A stretch of 32,686 bases of DNA from Claveliimonas sp964652805 (GTDB taxonomy: Bacteria > Bacillota > Clostridia > Lachnospirales > Lachnospiraceae). The position numbers and the translations under genes were made by a program. Below the pieces are notes generated by a model. The model was not told the origin of the DNA. It ran no database searches and worked only from the letters and a program-made list of their open reading frames with translations. The stretch spans positions 1-32,686 of the forward strand of contig CAZZBJ010000014.1 in the NCBI GenBank assembly GCA_964652805.1, given 5' to 3'. Below are positions 1 to 8,643 of this stretch, piece by piece. Positions within the stretch are counted from its first letter, which is position 1; each line of letters starts with the position of its first letter.

Positions 1-511
1 TGATCTTCAGGTTGTTCAGTCCCTCGACAGCCTTTGCGATGGGGATGAACTCGTGGAGCATGTCTGCGCAGTCCTCGGCGTCGCCTACCGGACATTCCGG
101 AATGTAGGCATTGATATTGCGCAGCTTCAGATTGTAGCTTGCGTTGAGCATACCGCAGTATGCGTCTCCTCTTCCGTCCAGAAGGTCATTTCCTGACTCC
201 TCCGCAGCGGCGATGAACATCTTCGGTCCGTCAAAATGTTTTGCGAGCAATGTCTCGGAAATCTCCGGTCCGAAGTTTCCAAGGTATACGCACAGAGCAT
301 TGCAGCCTGCCTTCTTGATATCCTCAAGAGCCTGCACCATGTGGATCTCACTCTCCACGATACAGACGGGACATTCATAGATTCCCTCTGAACCGTACTT
401 CTCTGTGTAGGCCTTCATCAGGTTCTGTCTTCTTGTCACAGACAGACTCTCCGGGAAACAGTCGCGGCTTACAGCCACAACTCCGATCTTTATTTCTGGT
501 ATGTTGTTCAT
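1..511 (-). CDS. L-fucose/L-arabinose isomerase-family protein (3' end beyond window)
   Basis: The reading frame opens at an ATG at 511 and is still open at base 1, so about 170 N-terminal residues are visible. An AAAGGAGG ribosome site lies about 9 bases upstream and fixes the start. The protein begins MNNIPEIKIGVVAVSRDC and continues through a region with YLGNFGPE and DGRGDAYCGMLNA motifs, which I recognise as the N-terminal part of the COG2407 sugar isomerase fold (fucose/arabinose isomerase relatives). The metal and catalytic residues lie in the missing C-terminal part, so the substrate cannot be judged. It follows the DUF4867 gene by 36 bases on the same strand, so the two are likely co-transcribed. 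The family assignment is good; an actual fucose or arabinose isomerase activity is not shown. Confidence 0.8.
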   Translation of the reverse strand, partial: MNNIPEIKIGVVAVSRDCFPESLSVTRRQNLMKAYTEKYGSEGIYECPVCIVESEIHMVQALEDIKKAGCNALCVYLGNFGPEISETLLAKHFDGPKMFIAAAEESGNDLLDGRGDAYCGMLNASYNLKLRNINAYIPECPVGDAEDCADMLHEFIPIAKAVEGLNNLKI

Positions 512-547
512 AGTGTTTCATTCCTCCTTTAAATTTTATCAAACATT

Positions 548-1174
548 CTACAGTGTGATATTCTCGCCTTTTAATCCGTTGAACGCACCCTCGATCTTTG
601 CGTCCCCGTGGGCGATAAGCCACTTGTTCTTTGCGGTGATGAGCCTGTCCTCCCCGTCTTTTCCCACCGGAAAGGTGAGGTTCGTGTTGGTATCCCTCGG
701 CAGCACGACCACCATGCGGAAGCCCTCCTTGTCCCCCACTGTGCAGGGAGCGTAGTGAAGCGTTGTGGCATACACCTCTATGGCTGTCCCGGCAGGAACA
801 AGAAATGCTTCCACCTTGGATGTGTCGTAGGTGTGATCCGGCTCCACATCCTGCTGCTTTCCGATGAGCAAAATGGCGTCCGTCACTGCCACATTGATCT
901 CTGACGAGCGGTGATACTCCAATGCGTTGAGCTTTTTATTGTTTCCATTGCAGTATCCGATCTCAATCGGCAGACCGCCAAACCCACGGTTTTTCAGCTC
1001 CTCCGCCACCGGAAGGGCCTCCAGCTCCTCCACGGAGGGCACATAGATGACGTCGTCAGCGGGCAGGGGCGTGTGCTCCATCTCCTTTAACAGGCGGCTG
1101 AAATCATAGCCTTCCAGCACCTTGCCGTATGCCCTGAAGGACGCATCCGTCACGTTCTGGATCTGCATGTCCAT
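548..1174 (-). CDS. DUF4867 family protein
   Basis: A 208-residue soluble protein without signal peptide or membrane segments. It matches my memory of the DUF4867 family, which occurs in Firmicutes next to sugar isomerase genes. The middle and C-terminal half (VEAFLVPAGTAIEVYATTLHYAPC, then VVVLPRDTN) reads like a cupin-type beta barrel with a conserved His, suggesting sugar or metal binding, but no activity is known to me. Two starts compete: the ATG at 1174 sits only 2 bases from the GGAGG, while the ATG at 1168 (third codon) has the normal 8-base spacing and is the better start. A TATACT -10 element lies just upstream. It precedes the isomerase-family gene by 36 bases, so the pair probably acts in one sugar pathway. 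Confidence 0.75.
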   Translation of the reverse strand: MDMQIQNVTDASFRAYGKVLEGYDFSRLLKEMEHTPLPADDVIYVPSVEELEALPVAEELKNRGFGGLPIEIGYCNGNNKKLNALEYHRSSEINVAVTDAILLIGKQQDVEPDHTYDTSKVEAFLVPAGTAIEVYATTLHYAPCTVGDKEGFRMVVVLPRDTNTNLTFPVGKDGEDRLITAKNKWLIAHGDAKIEGAFNGLKGENITL

Positions 1175-1201
1175 CTCCTCCTTCTTTTATTCACTAAGGT
1201 C

Positions 1202-1207
1202 AGTATA
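1202..1207 (-). promoter_or_regulatory. -10 element for the DUF4867/isomerase operon
   Basis: Read on the minus strand this is TATACT, followed by the GGAGG and start codon of the DUF4867 gene. No TTGACA-like -35 lies at 16-18 bases upstream, which would fit a promoter needing an activator such as the neighbouring AraC-type protein. That link is inference. Confidence 0.4.
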
Positions 1208-1312
1208 GCAACATTTTTTATTGAATACTACCAATTTTTTGTGCTCTTTATGGCGGATTCTTGTCTTTTATTCTAATTGGAAACATAGGCAACTACATTC
1301 CGCATTTTTTCA

Positions 1313-1498
1313 TCAATATCTATTAGGTTCTTTCAGGAGACTTCTCCCGTAGACTCCCAGTTGATGGTATTTCAAAAAACGAGGCTGATTTGGCGTGATC
1401 ATCACCAAACGACAGTCCGGGCATACTTGTAAAAAGTCTCGGATCAGCCCTGGAAGTACTGTCTGGGAAGGAATTGTACGGTCCAGTTTCAATTCACA
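1313..1498 (-). pseudogene. possible gene remnant with a CPDC pair, not recognised
   Basis: A frame bounded by TAA (1499-1501) and TGA (1313-1315) encodes 61 residues with protein-like composition, including LIRDFLQVCPDCRLVMITP and YHQLGVYGRSLL. There is no ATG near the 5' end and no ribosome site; the only ATG is in the middle. It could be the C-terminal tail of a decayed gene, or chance. No family is recognised. Confidence 0.25.
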
Positions 1499-1684
1499 TT
1501 ATTCGACAACGGCGCAGGCCGTTTGCATGAAAAGATAAAGATATTGGACAGATACCTGTTTTCGGGCAGGGGATGGTTCTGCTTCCGCCGTATGCGGACC
1601 CGCCGCCGATGAAACAGGAGCCGATGGCGTCCATCTCGCAGCTGTCGCCTGCTGGCGGGTTGGCTGAGTTCAGACGGTTCCCCA

Positions 1685-2503
1685 TCAATCTCCTTTTCGG
1701 AATCTGCTCGGCAGCATCCCATATTTCTCCTTAAACGCCCTGGCAAAAGCCCTGCTGTTGGGGAAGCCGCACTGCACAGCGATCTCCCCTATGGACAGCT
1801 CTGTGCGCTCCAGCTGCTCCAGGCCGTGCTCCAGGCGGATGCCGTCCAGATAGGACTTGTAATTTGTCTGGGCGTATTTGCGGAACATCCTGGAGAGATA
1901 GGTGGGCGAGTACCCGAAGGTCTTTGCCAGCGTCTCCAGGGAGAGCTCCCTGTTGTAGTTTTTCTTCATGTAGTCCGTGATGGCTGACAAACGGCTCAGC
2001 TTTTTCCCCAGGCGCACCACTTCCGGGCTCACCTCTGTCTGCCTGTACTTTGTTACAAGTATGTAGATCAGCATATAGAACTGGCTCTGGACCTTCAGCT
2101 CATATCCGCACTCCCTGGCCGTGTAGACCCGGTACATGTCCCCGATGAGCCTCATCACCTCATCGTCCTGGAGCCGGGAGCTGCGGGAGAAATAAATAAA
2201 CCGCTCGTCAGTGTGGTATTTTTCAAACGTAGAGAGCGGTATCTGCAGCACGATCGTCTGGTTTGCCCTTGGTGAAAATACAGAGTGTACCTCGTTGGAA
2301 TTAACCAGCATAAACTCACCGGGCCTTAAGGGATATTCCTCCTCATTGATGAAGAACGTCAGCTCCCCCTCAAAGAGGGCGAATATCTCTATGGACCGAT
2401 GCCAGTGCTTCTGCCTTATGTAGTTTCCGTCCTTCCCCTCAAACACAAAGAGCTTAAAGGGGATGTCCTCGTTGGGTCTTATGATCTCGTGGGAATATTC
2501 CAT
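1685..2503 (-). CDS. AraC family transcriptional regulator with cupin sensor domain
   Basis: 272 residues. The N-terminal half (about residues 1-110) is a cupin-type AraC ligand domain: HWHRSIEIFALFEGEL, then a PLRPGEFMLVNSNEVHS stretch typical of AraC_binding domains. The C-terminal 100 residues hold two helix-turn-helix units: LETLAKTFGYSPTYLSRMF and the second helix pair with IGEIAVQCGFPNSRAFARAFK, followed by the usual KYGMLPSRFR ending. Such proteins are sugar-responsive activators. The gene starts 33 bases after the DUF368 stop, so it may be read from that operon, and is oriented toward the DUF4867/isomerase operon, its most likely target. Target and ligand are inference. Confidence 0.9.
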   Translation of the reverse strand: MEYSHEIIRPNEDIPFKLFVFEGKDGNYIRQKHWHRSIEIFALFEGELTFFINEEEYPLRPGEFMLVNSNEVHSVFSPRANQTIVLQIPLSTFEKYHTDERFIYFSRSSRLQDDEVMRLIGDMYRVYTARECGYELKVQSQFYMLIYILVTKYRQTEVSPEVVRLGKKLSRLSAITDYMKKNYNRELSLETLAKTFGYSPTYLSRMFRKYAQTNYKSYLDGIRLEHGLEQLERTELSIGEIAVQCGFPNSRAFARAFKEKYGMLPSRFRKGD

Positions 2504-2536
2504 AAAAGCACCTCCGACGGTTTCTGGGTAGTCAGT

Positions 2537-3385
2537 CTACTCTCCTCCCAGGCGCCCTGCCACAAACCAGCCGGCCACAAATACCACAATTCCCGTGGCA
2601 AGTGTGAGAACCGAGAACGTGCTCCAGTCGATCTTGATGAGGATCGCCAGGGGAGACGCCACGATCAGGCCGATGATGGCGTAGTACGCCTGGATCTCTG
2701 CCCGGGTAAAAATAAATTCTATGATCTTGGCGATCAGGAAAATCCCCAGCAGCACGCCGATGCCAAAGGGAATCAGTATGCCGCACTGCACCAGAAGCTC
2801 CGGCACGTCAAAGGCAAACAGGGCGTCCATAAACTGATTGATAGTCCGAAGGATTGTGTCGTAATAGCCCAGCAACATCAGCATCATGGAGCCGCTCACC
2901 CCCGGAATGACCATCGTGGCCGCGGCGATAATCCCCACCAGCAGCAGCTTAATCTCGTTGATCAGGGTAAAGCTCACATCCGCCGCCTTTCCCCCTGTCT
3001 CCCCCATGACAGCCATCAGGATGACAATGGCAAAGAACACGAGAAGCGGAATCATCCTGTTGACGGTCGGCCTGTGGCCCTTCACCTTCTGGAAGATAAA
3101 GGGAAGGCTGCCGGCAATGAGTCCGCAGAAGGCAAAATTCGTCGGGATCGGATACACCTCCAGAAGGAACTCAAACACCCTGGACAGGATCACAATAGCA
3201 AGCGCCGCCCCTATCAGGATGGGAAGGATCAGCTTCATGCTCTTTCCAAATTCACTCTTCAGATGGGTGATGGCGTGGATCAGCCTGTCGTAAAGTCCCA
3301 TGGCGACCATCATGGTTCCGCCGCTGACTCCCGGTATGATATTGGCCACTCCGACCACAACTCCCTGTAATATAAGTCTTAACAT
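2537..3385 (-). CDS. DUF368 membrane protein, predicted polyprenyl-phosphate transporter (PopT-like)
   Basis: 282 mostly hydrophobic residues with about eight membrane spans. The family hallmark PGVSGGT is at residues 18-24 and a second copy, PGVSGSM, at 161-167, showing the internal duplication of DUF368 proteins. Members were recently shown to recycle undecaprenyl phosphate across the cytoplasmic membrane, supplying the lipid carrier for wall synthesis. AAAGGAG sits about 9 bases before the ATG, overlapping the last codons of the upstream aminotransferase gene, whose stop is only 3 bases from this start; the two are translationally linked. The downstream AraC gene follows after 33 bases. 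Family call is firm; transport of this exact lipid is known only for homologues. Confidence 0.9.
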   Translation of the reverse strand: MLRLILQGVVVGVANIIPGVSGGTMMVAMGLYDRLIHAITHLKSEFGKSMKLILPILIGAALAIVILSRVFEFLLEVYPIPTNFAFCGLIAGSLPFIFQKVKGHRPTVNRMIPLLVFFAIVILMAVMGETGGKAADVSFTLINEIKLLLVGIIAAATMVIPGVSGSMMLMLLGYYDTILRTINQFMDALFAFDVPELLVQCGILIPFGIGVLLGIFLIAKIIEFIFTRAEIQAYYAIIGLIVASPLAILIKIDWSTFSVLTLATGIVVFVAGWFVAGRLGGE

Positions 3386-3388
3386 GTT

Positions 3389-4450
3389 TTATTCTCCTTT
3401 TGAAAGATATTGTTCCAGGAAGGCAAAGAGCTTTTCCATCTCCTCGTCTGTCCCCACTGTGATACGCATGTACTGGCGAATTCTCTCACTGTCCCACCAG
3501 CGCACGTAGATGCCCGCTTTTTTCATCGCCTCGAAGAGCTCCTTCGCATCACAGTCCGGGTGGGTGGCAAAGAGGAAGTTGGCGCTGGACTTTGTACAGG
3601 AAAATCCCAGGCGGGAAAGCCTCTCCGTGGCTCTCTCCCGCGTGGCCCTGATCCGCTCCACCGTCTCCTCCAAATACGCCCGGTCCTTCACCGACTCCGC
3701 GCCGCACACGAGGGAGGCCCGGTTCAGAGTGTAGGAGTTGAAGGAGTACTTCACATCGTTCAGATACCGGATCTGCTTCGGGCTTGCGATGGCATACCCG
3801 ATGCGCATACCCGCCATGGAGCGGGACTTGGAGAAGGTCTGGGTCACGATGAGATTATCATACCGGTCCACCAGCTCTACCGCCGACGGCCCCGCATAGT
3901 CGATGTAGGCCTCGTCCACAATGACAATCACGTCCCGGTTGTGGCGCAGGATATCCTCCACAAACTCCAGGTTCTCGTAGAGAGCCGTGGGCGCATTGGG
4001 ATTGGGGAAGATGACGCCCCCGTTCTCCCCGTAGTAGTCCTGCCGGATGATCCGGAACTGCTCATCCACCCTCTTGCACTCATAGGGAATCCGGTATAGC
4101 CGGGCCCACACCTTATAGAAGGAGTAGGTGATGTCCGGGAAAAAAATCGGTTTATCGGAGTTGAAAAAGGTAAGAAAACAAAGGGACAGGACATCGTCGG
4201 AGCCCACTCCCACAAACACCTGATCCCTTCCCACCTTGTAGAAATCTGCGATGGCGTCCACCAGCACGCTGCAGGCCGGATCCGGGTACAGGCGGAAATC
4301 CGCCGTGTCAAGCTCCCGCAGAGCCTGCTCTACCCCCGGCGCCGGGGGATAGGGATTTTCATTTGTATTCAGCTTGACCACCCTCTGCCGGGGCTGCTCA
4401 CCCGGCACGTAGGGTTCCACCTTCCGTATATTTTTCTCAAATGCTTCCAT
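3389..4450 (-). CDS. hisC: histidinol-phosphate / aromatic aminotransferase family protein
   Basis: 353 residues, the usual HisC length. Class I/II PLP aminotransferase fold: LNTNENPYPPAP near residue 28, FPNPNAPTALY around 148, DEAYIDYAG around 179, and the Schiff-base lysine K208 in QTFSKSRSMAGMRIGYA. In histidine synthesis such enzymes convert imidazole-acetol phosphate plus glutamate to histidinol phosphate; several relatives use aromatic amino acids instead. There are no other his genes here: it sits 17 bases after another aminotransferase and directly before DUF368. A stand-alone HisC-like enzyme with broader specificity is therefore possible. A GAGAGGG ribosome site lies about 11 bases upstream of the ATG at 4450. 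Confidence 0.85.
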   Translation of the reverse strand: MEAFEKNIRKVEPYVPGEQPRQRVVKLNTNENPYPPAPGVEQALRELDTADFRLYPDPACSVLVDAIADFYKVGRDQVFVGVGSDDVLSLCFLTFFNSDKPIFFPDITYSFYKVWARLYRIPYECKRVDEQFRIIRQDYYGENGGVIFPNPNAPTALYENLEFVEDILRHNRDVIVIVDEAYIDYAGPSAVELVDRYDNLIVTQTFSKSRSMAGMRIGYAIASPKQIRYLNDVKYSFNSYTLNRASLVCGAESVKDRAYLEETVERIRATRERATERLSRLGFSCTKSSANFLFATHPDCDAKELFEAMKKAGIYVRWWDSERIRQYMRITVGTDEEMEKLFAFLEQYLSKGE

Positions 4451-4467
4451 CTGTCGTCCATCCCTCT

Positions 4468-5655
4468 CTAGAAATACTCCTTAGCCAGCTCCCTGAATCC
4501 GGGAAGCGAATTCACAATGGTCTCGTGGGACACACAGTAGGCCAGCCGCACATAGCCCGGGCAGGCAAAGGAGCTTCCCGGAACCATAAGGATGTGGTAC
4601 TTCTTGGCCGCCGCGCAGAATTCCTTCTCGTCCTCCACCGGAGATTTCACAAAGAGATAGAAGGCTCCCTCCGGCTTGATGCACTCAAAGCCGCACTCCT
4701 TCAGACCGCTGTAGAGAGTCTCCCGGTTTCTGTCGTAGAAGGAGATGTCTGTCTCCTCGTCGATACACTTTGCCGCCACCTTCTGCTGCAGGGTTGGGGC
4801 GTTTACAAAGCCCAGGATGCGGGTGGCCACATTGGCCGCGGAGAGCACGGTCTCGCTGTCCGTCACCTGGTCCGGGATAACCAGGTAGCCGATCCGCTCT
4901 CCCGGCAGGGACAGGGACTTGCTGTAGGAATAGCCGACAATGGTGTTGTCATAGTATTTCGTCAGATAGGGAACCTCCACTCCGTCGTACACCAGCTCAC
5001 GGTAGGGCTCGTCGGAGATAAGGTAGATGTCTGTACCGAATTCCCTCTGCTTGGCCTCCATGATGGCCGCCAGCCTTTTGATGGTGTCCTCGGAGTACAC
5101 GACGCCGGTCGGGTTATTGGGGGTGTTGACAATGACCGCCTTTGTCTTCGGGGTGATCTTTGTCTCGAACTCGTCCAGCTTGGGCTGGAAGGTGGCTGTG
5201 TCGGGAGATATCTCCACAAGAACGCCGTCATAGTTGTTCGTGTAGGAGCGGTACTCTCCAAAGTAGGGTGCAAAGGTGATGACCTCGTCCCCCGGGTTCA
5301 GCAGTGTCTTCAGGATCACGTTGAGCCCCCCTGCCGCCCCCACAGTCATAATGATGTTTTTGCCCTCAAAAGAGGTCCCGAAACGCCGGTTCAGAGACTG
5401 GGCCACCGTCTCTCTCACGTCCGCGTAGCCGCTGTTGCTGTTGGTGTAGCCGTGGAGCACCACCGGGTCCTCCTCGTCCAGAAGCTCGATAATGGCCTTC
5501 TTCACAGAGGCCGGAGCCGGAACATTGGGATTGCCCAGACTGAAATCATATACATCCTCTGCGCCGAACTGCTCCACCATCCTTGTGCCCTCCTCGAACA
5601 TGGCACGGATTGCCGAGCTGTTTTCCACCATTCTCTTCATCTTATCTGCAATCAT
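4468..5655 (-). CDS. class I PLP-dependent aminotransferase
   Basis: 395 residues. Fold-type I aminotransferase signatures are clear: FSLGNPNVPAP at about residue 38, NTPNNPTGVVYSE near 177, SDEPYRELVYDG near 214, and the PLP lysine K246 in YSYSKSLSLPGERIGY. It resembles the aspartate/alanine-type aminotransferases common in Clostridia; the amino acid used cannot be told from sequence. AGGAGG lies 8 bases before the ATG. It is followed after 17 bases by the HisC-like gene and preceded by the DUF2156 gene across 56 bases, so it probably lies within one long minus-strand transcript. Two aminotransferases side by side suggests amino-acid metabolism, but no pathway partner is present. Confidence 0.88.
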   Translation of the reverse strand: MIADKMKRMVENSSAIRAMFEEGTRMVEQFGAEDVYDFSLGNPNVPAPASVKKAIIELLDEEDPVVLHGYTNSNSGYADVRETVAQSLNRRFGTSFEGKNIIMTVGAAGGLNVILKTLLNPGDEVITFAPYFGEYRSYTNNYDGVLVEISPDTATFQPKLDEFETKITPKTKAVIVNTPNNPTGVVYSEDTIKRLAAIMEAKQREFGTDIYLISDEPYRELVYDGVEVPYLTKYYDNTIVGYSYSKSLSLPGERIGYLVIPDQVTDSETVLSAANVATRILGFVNAPTLQQKVAAKCIDEETDISFYDRNRETLYSGLKECGFECIKPEGAFYLFVKSPVEDEKEFCAAAKKYHILMVPGSSFACPGYVRLAYCVSHETIVNSLPGFRELAKEYF

Positions 5656-5711
5656 TTCTTTTTCCTCCTATCCTGCACTTGGCCCTGCCTGCGCGTCCTT
5701 CCCGGCTGCGC

Positions 5712-6626
5712 CTACAGGCCCTGATTTTTTTCTGTCACAACGCCTTTTTTCACCATGAACACAGGTCTGTAGGAGCGCTTTGCCTTGCGCAGGCCCTCGG
5801 CCCCTGTGTCCTCCTCCCGGTTCACATACTTGTAGTCCATGCACTCATGCTCCACAAACTGCTGGTTGATCATGGTGTAGGCTCCCTGCACGTCCGGGAA
5901 AGCCTTCTCGATATGCACCACAAAGGTGTCGGAACAGACCGGCTCTCCTATGGTGAAGGCCACGATCTGTCCGTCCACCCTGAGGATGCCTCCCGTCAGT
6001 TCCAGCTCCCTGAAGAGCCGCAGGGAGTTCAGTGTGACGCACATCTCAGAGTTCTTCTCCGGGTCGTTGTTACAGCCGTTTTGGTTTCTCCACTTCAGCG
6101 CCATCTGGAAGCATTCCTCCACATTGTCGCCTGACATGGTCTCATAGCTCCACCGCCCCTCGTAGAGAGACTTGAACTTGTTGATATGGTTCCGCTTGCC
6201 GTGAAGCTTCTTGCCCGCCAGGGTGCAGAGCTTCTCCGACTCGTACACATAGTCGGCCAGATCCTCATTGTACTTAATCTGGAACCTTCCCGGATACCAG
6301 GCTTCGATCTGCTCAAAATGGTCCGGGGTCACATTGTATAACCGGAAGGGCACGCCCCGCTCCTGGCTGTACTGGTACAGCGTGTCCAGCGCCTTCTTCA
6401 CATTCTCCGACTCTCCCGCCGGGTAGGCGAAGGCAAAGCGATTCTCATTCTCGCTCTTAAAGACGAGCGTATCCTCAATGACGGCAAAGGTCACATTGTA
6501 GAACCTTGCCCAGAGAAATACATTCACAAAGGTCCGCTCACAGCTGCGGCTGGTGTGATGCTTAAAATAGTGAGAGATCACTTCCTTGTCCTCCAGCCCG
6601 GGCCTTTTAAAATCAAATTCCAACAT
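5712..6626 (-). CDS. DUF2156 (phosphatidylglycerol lysyltransferase C-terminal domain) protein
   Basis: 304 residues with no membrane segments. It matches DUF2156 proteins, the double GNAT-like fold that forms the catalytic half of MprF-type lipid aminoacyltransferases. Visible motifs include KKLHGKRNHINKF near residue 139, GGILRVDGQIVAFTIGE near 237 and YKYVNREEDTGAEGLRKAKRSY near the end, the usual C-terminal signature. Without the N-terminal flippase it is probably a soluble aminoacyl- or acyl-transferase; the acceptor is unknown. The ATG at 6626 is preceded by AAGGA at a longer than usual distance. It lies 33 bases downstream of prfA. Confidence 0.85.
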   Translation of the reverse strand: MLEFDFKRPGLEDKEVISHYFKHHTSRSCERTFVNVFLWARFYNVTFAVIEDTLVFKSENENRFAFAYPAGESENVKKALDTLYQYSQERGVPFRLYNVTPDHFEQIEAWYPGRFQIKYNEDLADYVYESEKLCTLAGKKLHGKRNHINKFKSLYEGRWSYETMSGDNVEECFQMALKWRNQNGCNNDPEKNSEMCVTLNSLRLFRELELTGGILRVDGQIVAFTIGEPVCSDTFVVHIEKAFPDVQGAYTMINQQFVEHECMDYKYVNREEDTGAEGLRKAKRSYRPVFMVKKGVVTEKNQGL

Positions 6627-6659
6627 ACAATATCCGTCCTTATTCTCCTCAAAATCTGT

Positions 6660-7733
6660 CTACTCTTCGTTCATATTTGCCAGCTTGGCCGCCTGGTCCG
6701 CCGCAATCAGGCTGTCGATGATCTCGTCCAGGTCTCCGTTCATGACACTGTCCAGCTTGTGGAGAGTGAGCTTGATCCGGTGGTCTGTCATGCGGCCCTG
6801 GGGGAAGTTGTAGGTCCGGATCTTCTCGGACCGGTCCCCTGTGCCGATCTGGCTTCTGCGGGCCTCCGCCTGGGATGCCTGCTGCTTCTCCAGCTCCAGG
6901 TCATAGAGCTTGGATCTCAGGAGCCGGAAGGCTTTCTCCTTGTTCTGGAGCTGGGACTTCTCTGTCTGGCTGTAGATCACGATGCCTGTGGGGTAGTGGG
7001 TCAGACGCACGGCCGAGTCCGTGGTATTGACACACTGTCCGCCGTTTCCGGAGGCGCGCATGACGTCGATGCGGATATCCTTCTCGTCGATGACCACGTC
7101 CACTTCCTCCGCCTCGGGCATGATGGCCACTGTGATGGTGGATGTATGGATGCGCCCGCCGCTCTCTGTCTCCGGCACCCTCTGTACACGGTGCACGCCG
7201 CTCTCATACTTCAGCCGGGAGTAAGCCCCCTGTCCGGTGATCATAAAGACTACCTCCTTAAAGCCGCCGATGCCGTTCTCATTGACGGAGATCAGCTCTG
7301 TCTTCCACCTGCGGCTCTCCGCATAGTGGACGTACATGCGGTAAACCTCGGCCGCAAAAAGGGCCGCCTCGTCTCCGCCCGCGCCGGCGCGGATCTCCAC
7401 GATGACATTCTTGTCATCGTTAGGGTCCTTGGGAAGAAGGAGGATCTTCAGCTTCTGCTCCAGTTCCTCCACCCTGGCCTTGGACTCATTTAACTCCTCC
7501 TTGGCCAGCTCCTTCATCTCCTCGTCTGTCTCTTCCTCCAGCATCACCAGACTGTCCTCGATGGCCTGGTTGTTTGCCTTGTACTCTTTATATGCATCCA
7601 CAACGGGAGCCAAGTCATTCTGCTCCTTCATCAGCTTCCGGAAGCGGTCCTGGTTGTCCGCCACGCCCGGCTCTGACAGCTCGTTCATGATTTCCTCATA
7701 ACGTATGAGCAGATCGTCCAATTTATCAAACAT
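6660..7733 (-). CDS. prfA: peptide chain release factor 1
   Basis: 357 residues, full length for RF1. Releases finished peptides at UAA and UAG codons on the ribosome. The PxT stop-codon reading motif is P187-E188-T189 (RVPETESGGR) and the catalytic GGQ is at residues 231-233 (SGNGGQCVN), whose Gln is the substrate of PrmC methylation. Lacking the SPF motif of RF2, it is RF1. An AGGAGGAG site lies just before the ATG at 7733. The prmC gene for its methylase ends 28 bases upstream, the common prmC-prfA pairing. Confidence 0.97.
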   Translation of the reverse strand: MFDKLDDLLIRYEEIMNELSEPGVADNQDRFRKLMKEQNDLAPVVDAYKEYKANNQAIEDSLVMLEEETDEEMKELAKEELNESKARVEELEQKLKILLLPKDPNDDKNVIVEIRAGAGGDEAALFAAEVYRMYVHYAESRRWKTELISVNENGIGGFKEVVFMITGQGAYSRLKYESGVHRVQRVPETESGGRIHTSTITVAIMPEAEEVDVVIDEKDIRIDVMRASGNGGQCVNTTDSAVRLTHYPTGIVIYSQTEKSQLQNKEKAFRLLRSKLYDLELEKQQASQAEARRSQIGTGDRSEKIRTYNFPQGRMTDHRIKLTLHKLDSVMNGDLDEIIDSLIAADQAAKLANMNEE

Positions 7734-7761
7734 GTTCTCTCCTCCTGCTATTCATTGCACT

Positions 7762-8643
7762 TTATTTATTGTACATGCCCATGACAACACGGTCAAGCCC
7801 GGCCAAGTCCTTTTTCCCCTGGACGCAGGTAAATCCGGCCTCCGCAAGTATCTGGGACGCGTCCTCTCTCTGGTCATGTCCGATCTCCAGAAGGACCCAT
7901 CCGCCCCGCTTCAGATACCGGCCCGCCTCATCGGCGATCCTGCGATAGAAGTAAAGGCCGTCCTCGTGGCCGTCCAGGGCGATGTAGGGATCGTGAAGCC
8001 GCACTTCCTCCTGCAGTCCCTCTATGATGCCGCGTCTGATGTAGGGCGGGTTGGACACGATCATGTCGTAGGAGCCTTCTATCCTCTCAAAAAGGTCGCT
8101 GTGCATCAGGCGTACCTGCGCTCCCAGAGCCCGGCAGTTTTCCCGGGCCGTCTTAAGGGCCTTCTCTGAAATGTCGGCCGCATCAAAGCGGCTGTCCGGG
8201 GACACCTTTCCCTGCTTTCTTCCTATTAGATAGAGGCTGGCCGCAATGCACCCGGAGCCGGTGCACAGATCCAGCACCTCCATCCCCTGCTCCAGCTTTT
8301 CAAGTGCGCACTCAACCAGCGTCTCTGTGTCCTGTCTGGGTATCAGCACGTGCTCGTTGACCCGAAAAGGGTATCCCATGAATTCCTGCACCCCGGTGAT
8401 GTGCTGGAAAGGGATCCGGGCGGCCCGCTTCTCCACCGCCTCACGGTAGGCCCGCACTTTCTCCTCCGGCAGGACCTGGAAGGGATCCAGCATGTAATCC
8501 TGGGCCGTGATGCCGGCGGCATACTCCAGGAGAAGTCTGGCGTCCAGATGCGCCTCCTCGATCCCGCACTGGTCCAGCCTCTCCGCCGCCTCCCTCACAA
8601 GGGCTCTAAGCTGCCCCGTCTGTGCCAAAGTTTTCTCTCTCAT
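7762..8643 (-). CDS. prmC: peptide chain release factor N5-glutamine methyltransferase
   Basis: 293 residues from the ATG at 8643, which has GGAGG just upstream; a TTG at 8658 would extend the frame but would include that ribosome site in its coding part, so I prefer 8643. SAM-dependent methylase that modifies the GGQ glutamine of release factors. N-terminal helical domain, SAM motif LCTGSGCIA at about 125, catalytic NPPY at 198-201. Its first 38 bases overlap the end of the DUF1385 gene, implying translational coupling. It is followed by its substrate gene prfA. Confidence 0.95.
   Translation of the reverse strand: MREKTLAQTGQLRALVREAAERLDQCGIEEAHLDARLLLEYAAGITAQDYMLDPFQVLPEEKVRAYREAVEKRAARIPFQHITGVQEFMGYPFRVNEHVLIPRQDTETLVECALEKLEQGMEVLDLCTGSGCIAASLYLIGRKQGKVSPDSRFDAADISEKALKTARENCRALGAQVRLMHSDLFERIEGSYDMIVSNPPYIRRGIIEGLQEEVRLHDPYIALDGHEDGLYFYRRIADEAGRYLKRGGWVLLEIGHDQREDASQILAEAGFTCVQGKKDLAGLDRVVMGMYNK

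Larger units (their letters stand above)
1175..1684. other. 510-base intergenic stretch between AraC regulator and DUF4867 operon
   Basis: It holds the -10 element at 1202-1207, a perfect 6-bp stem with 4-base loop at 1508-1523 (AACGGC/GCCGTT) downstream of the AraC gene without a T-run, and a 61-codon open frame without start codon at 1313-1498. Short frames elsewhere in it overlap the 3' end of the AraC gene or lack a ribosome site. I see no complete gene. Confidence 0.6.

Noticed and set aside
2399..3370. Plus-strand open frame of 323 codons opposite DUF368
   Set aside because: Extremely His/Gln/Asp-rich translation, typical of the reverse of a hydrophobic membrane-protein gene.
4441..5724. 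Plus-strand open frame of 427 codons opposite the class I aminotransferase
   Set aside because: Antisense to a clear PLP enzyme with K246 and NNPTG; no plus-strand promoter or ribosome site.
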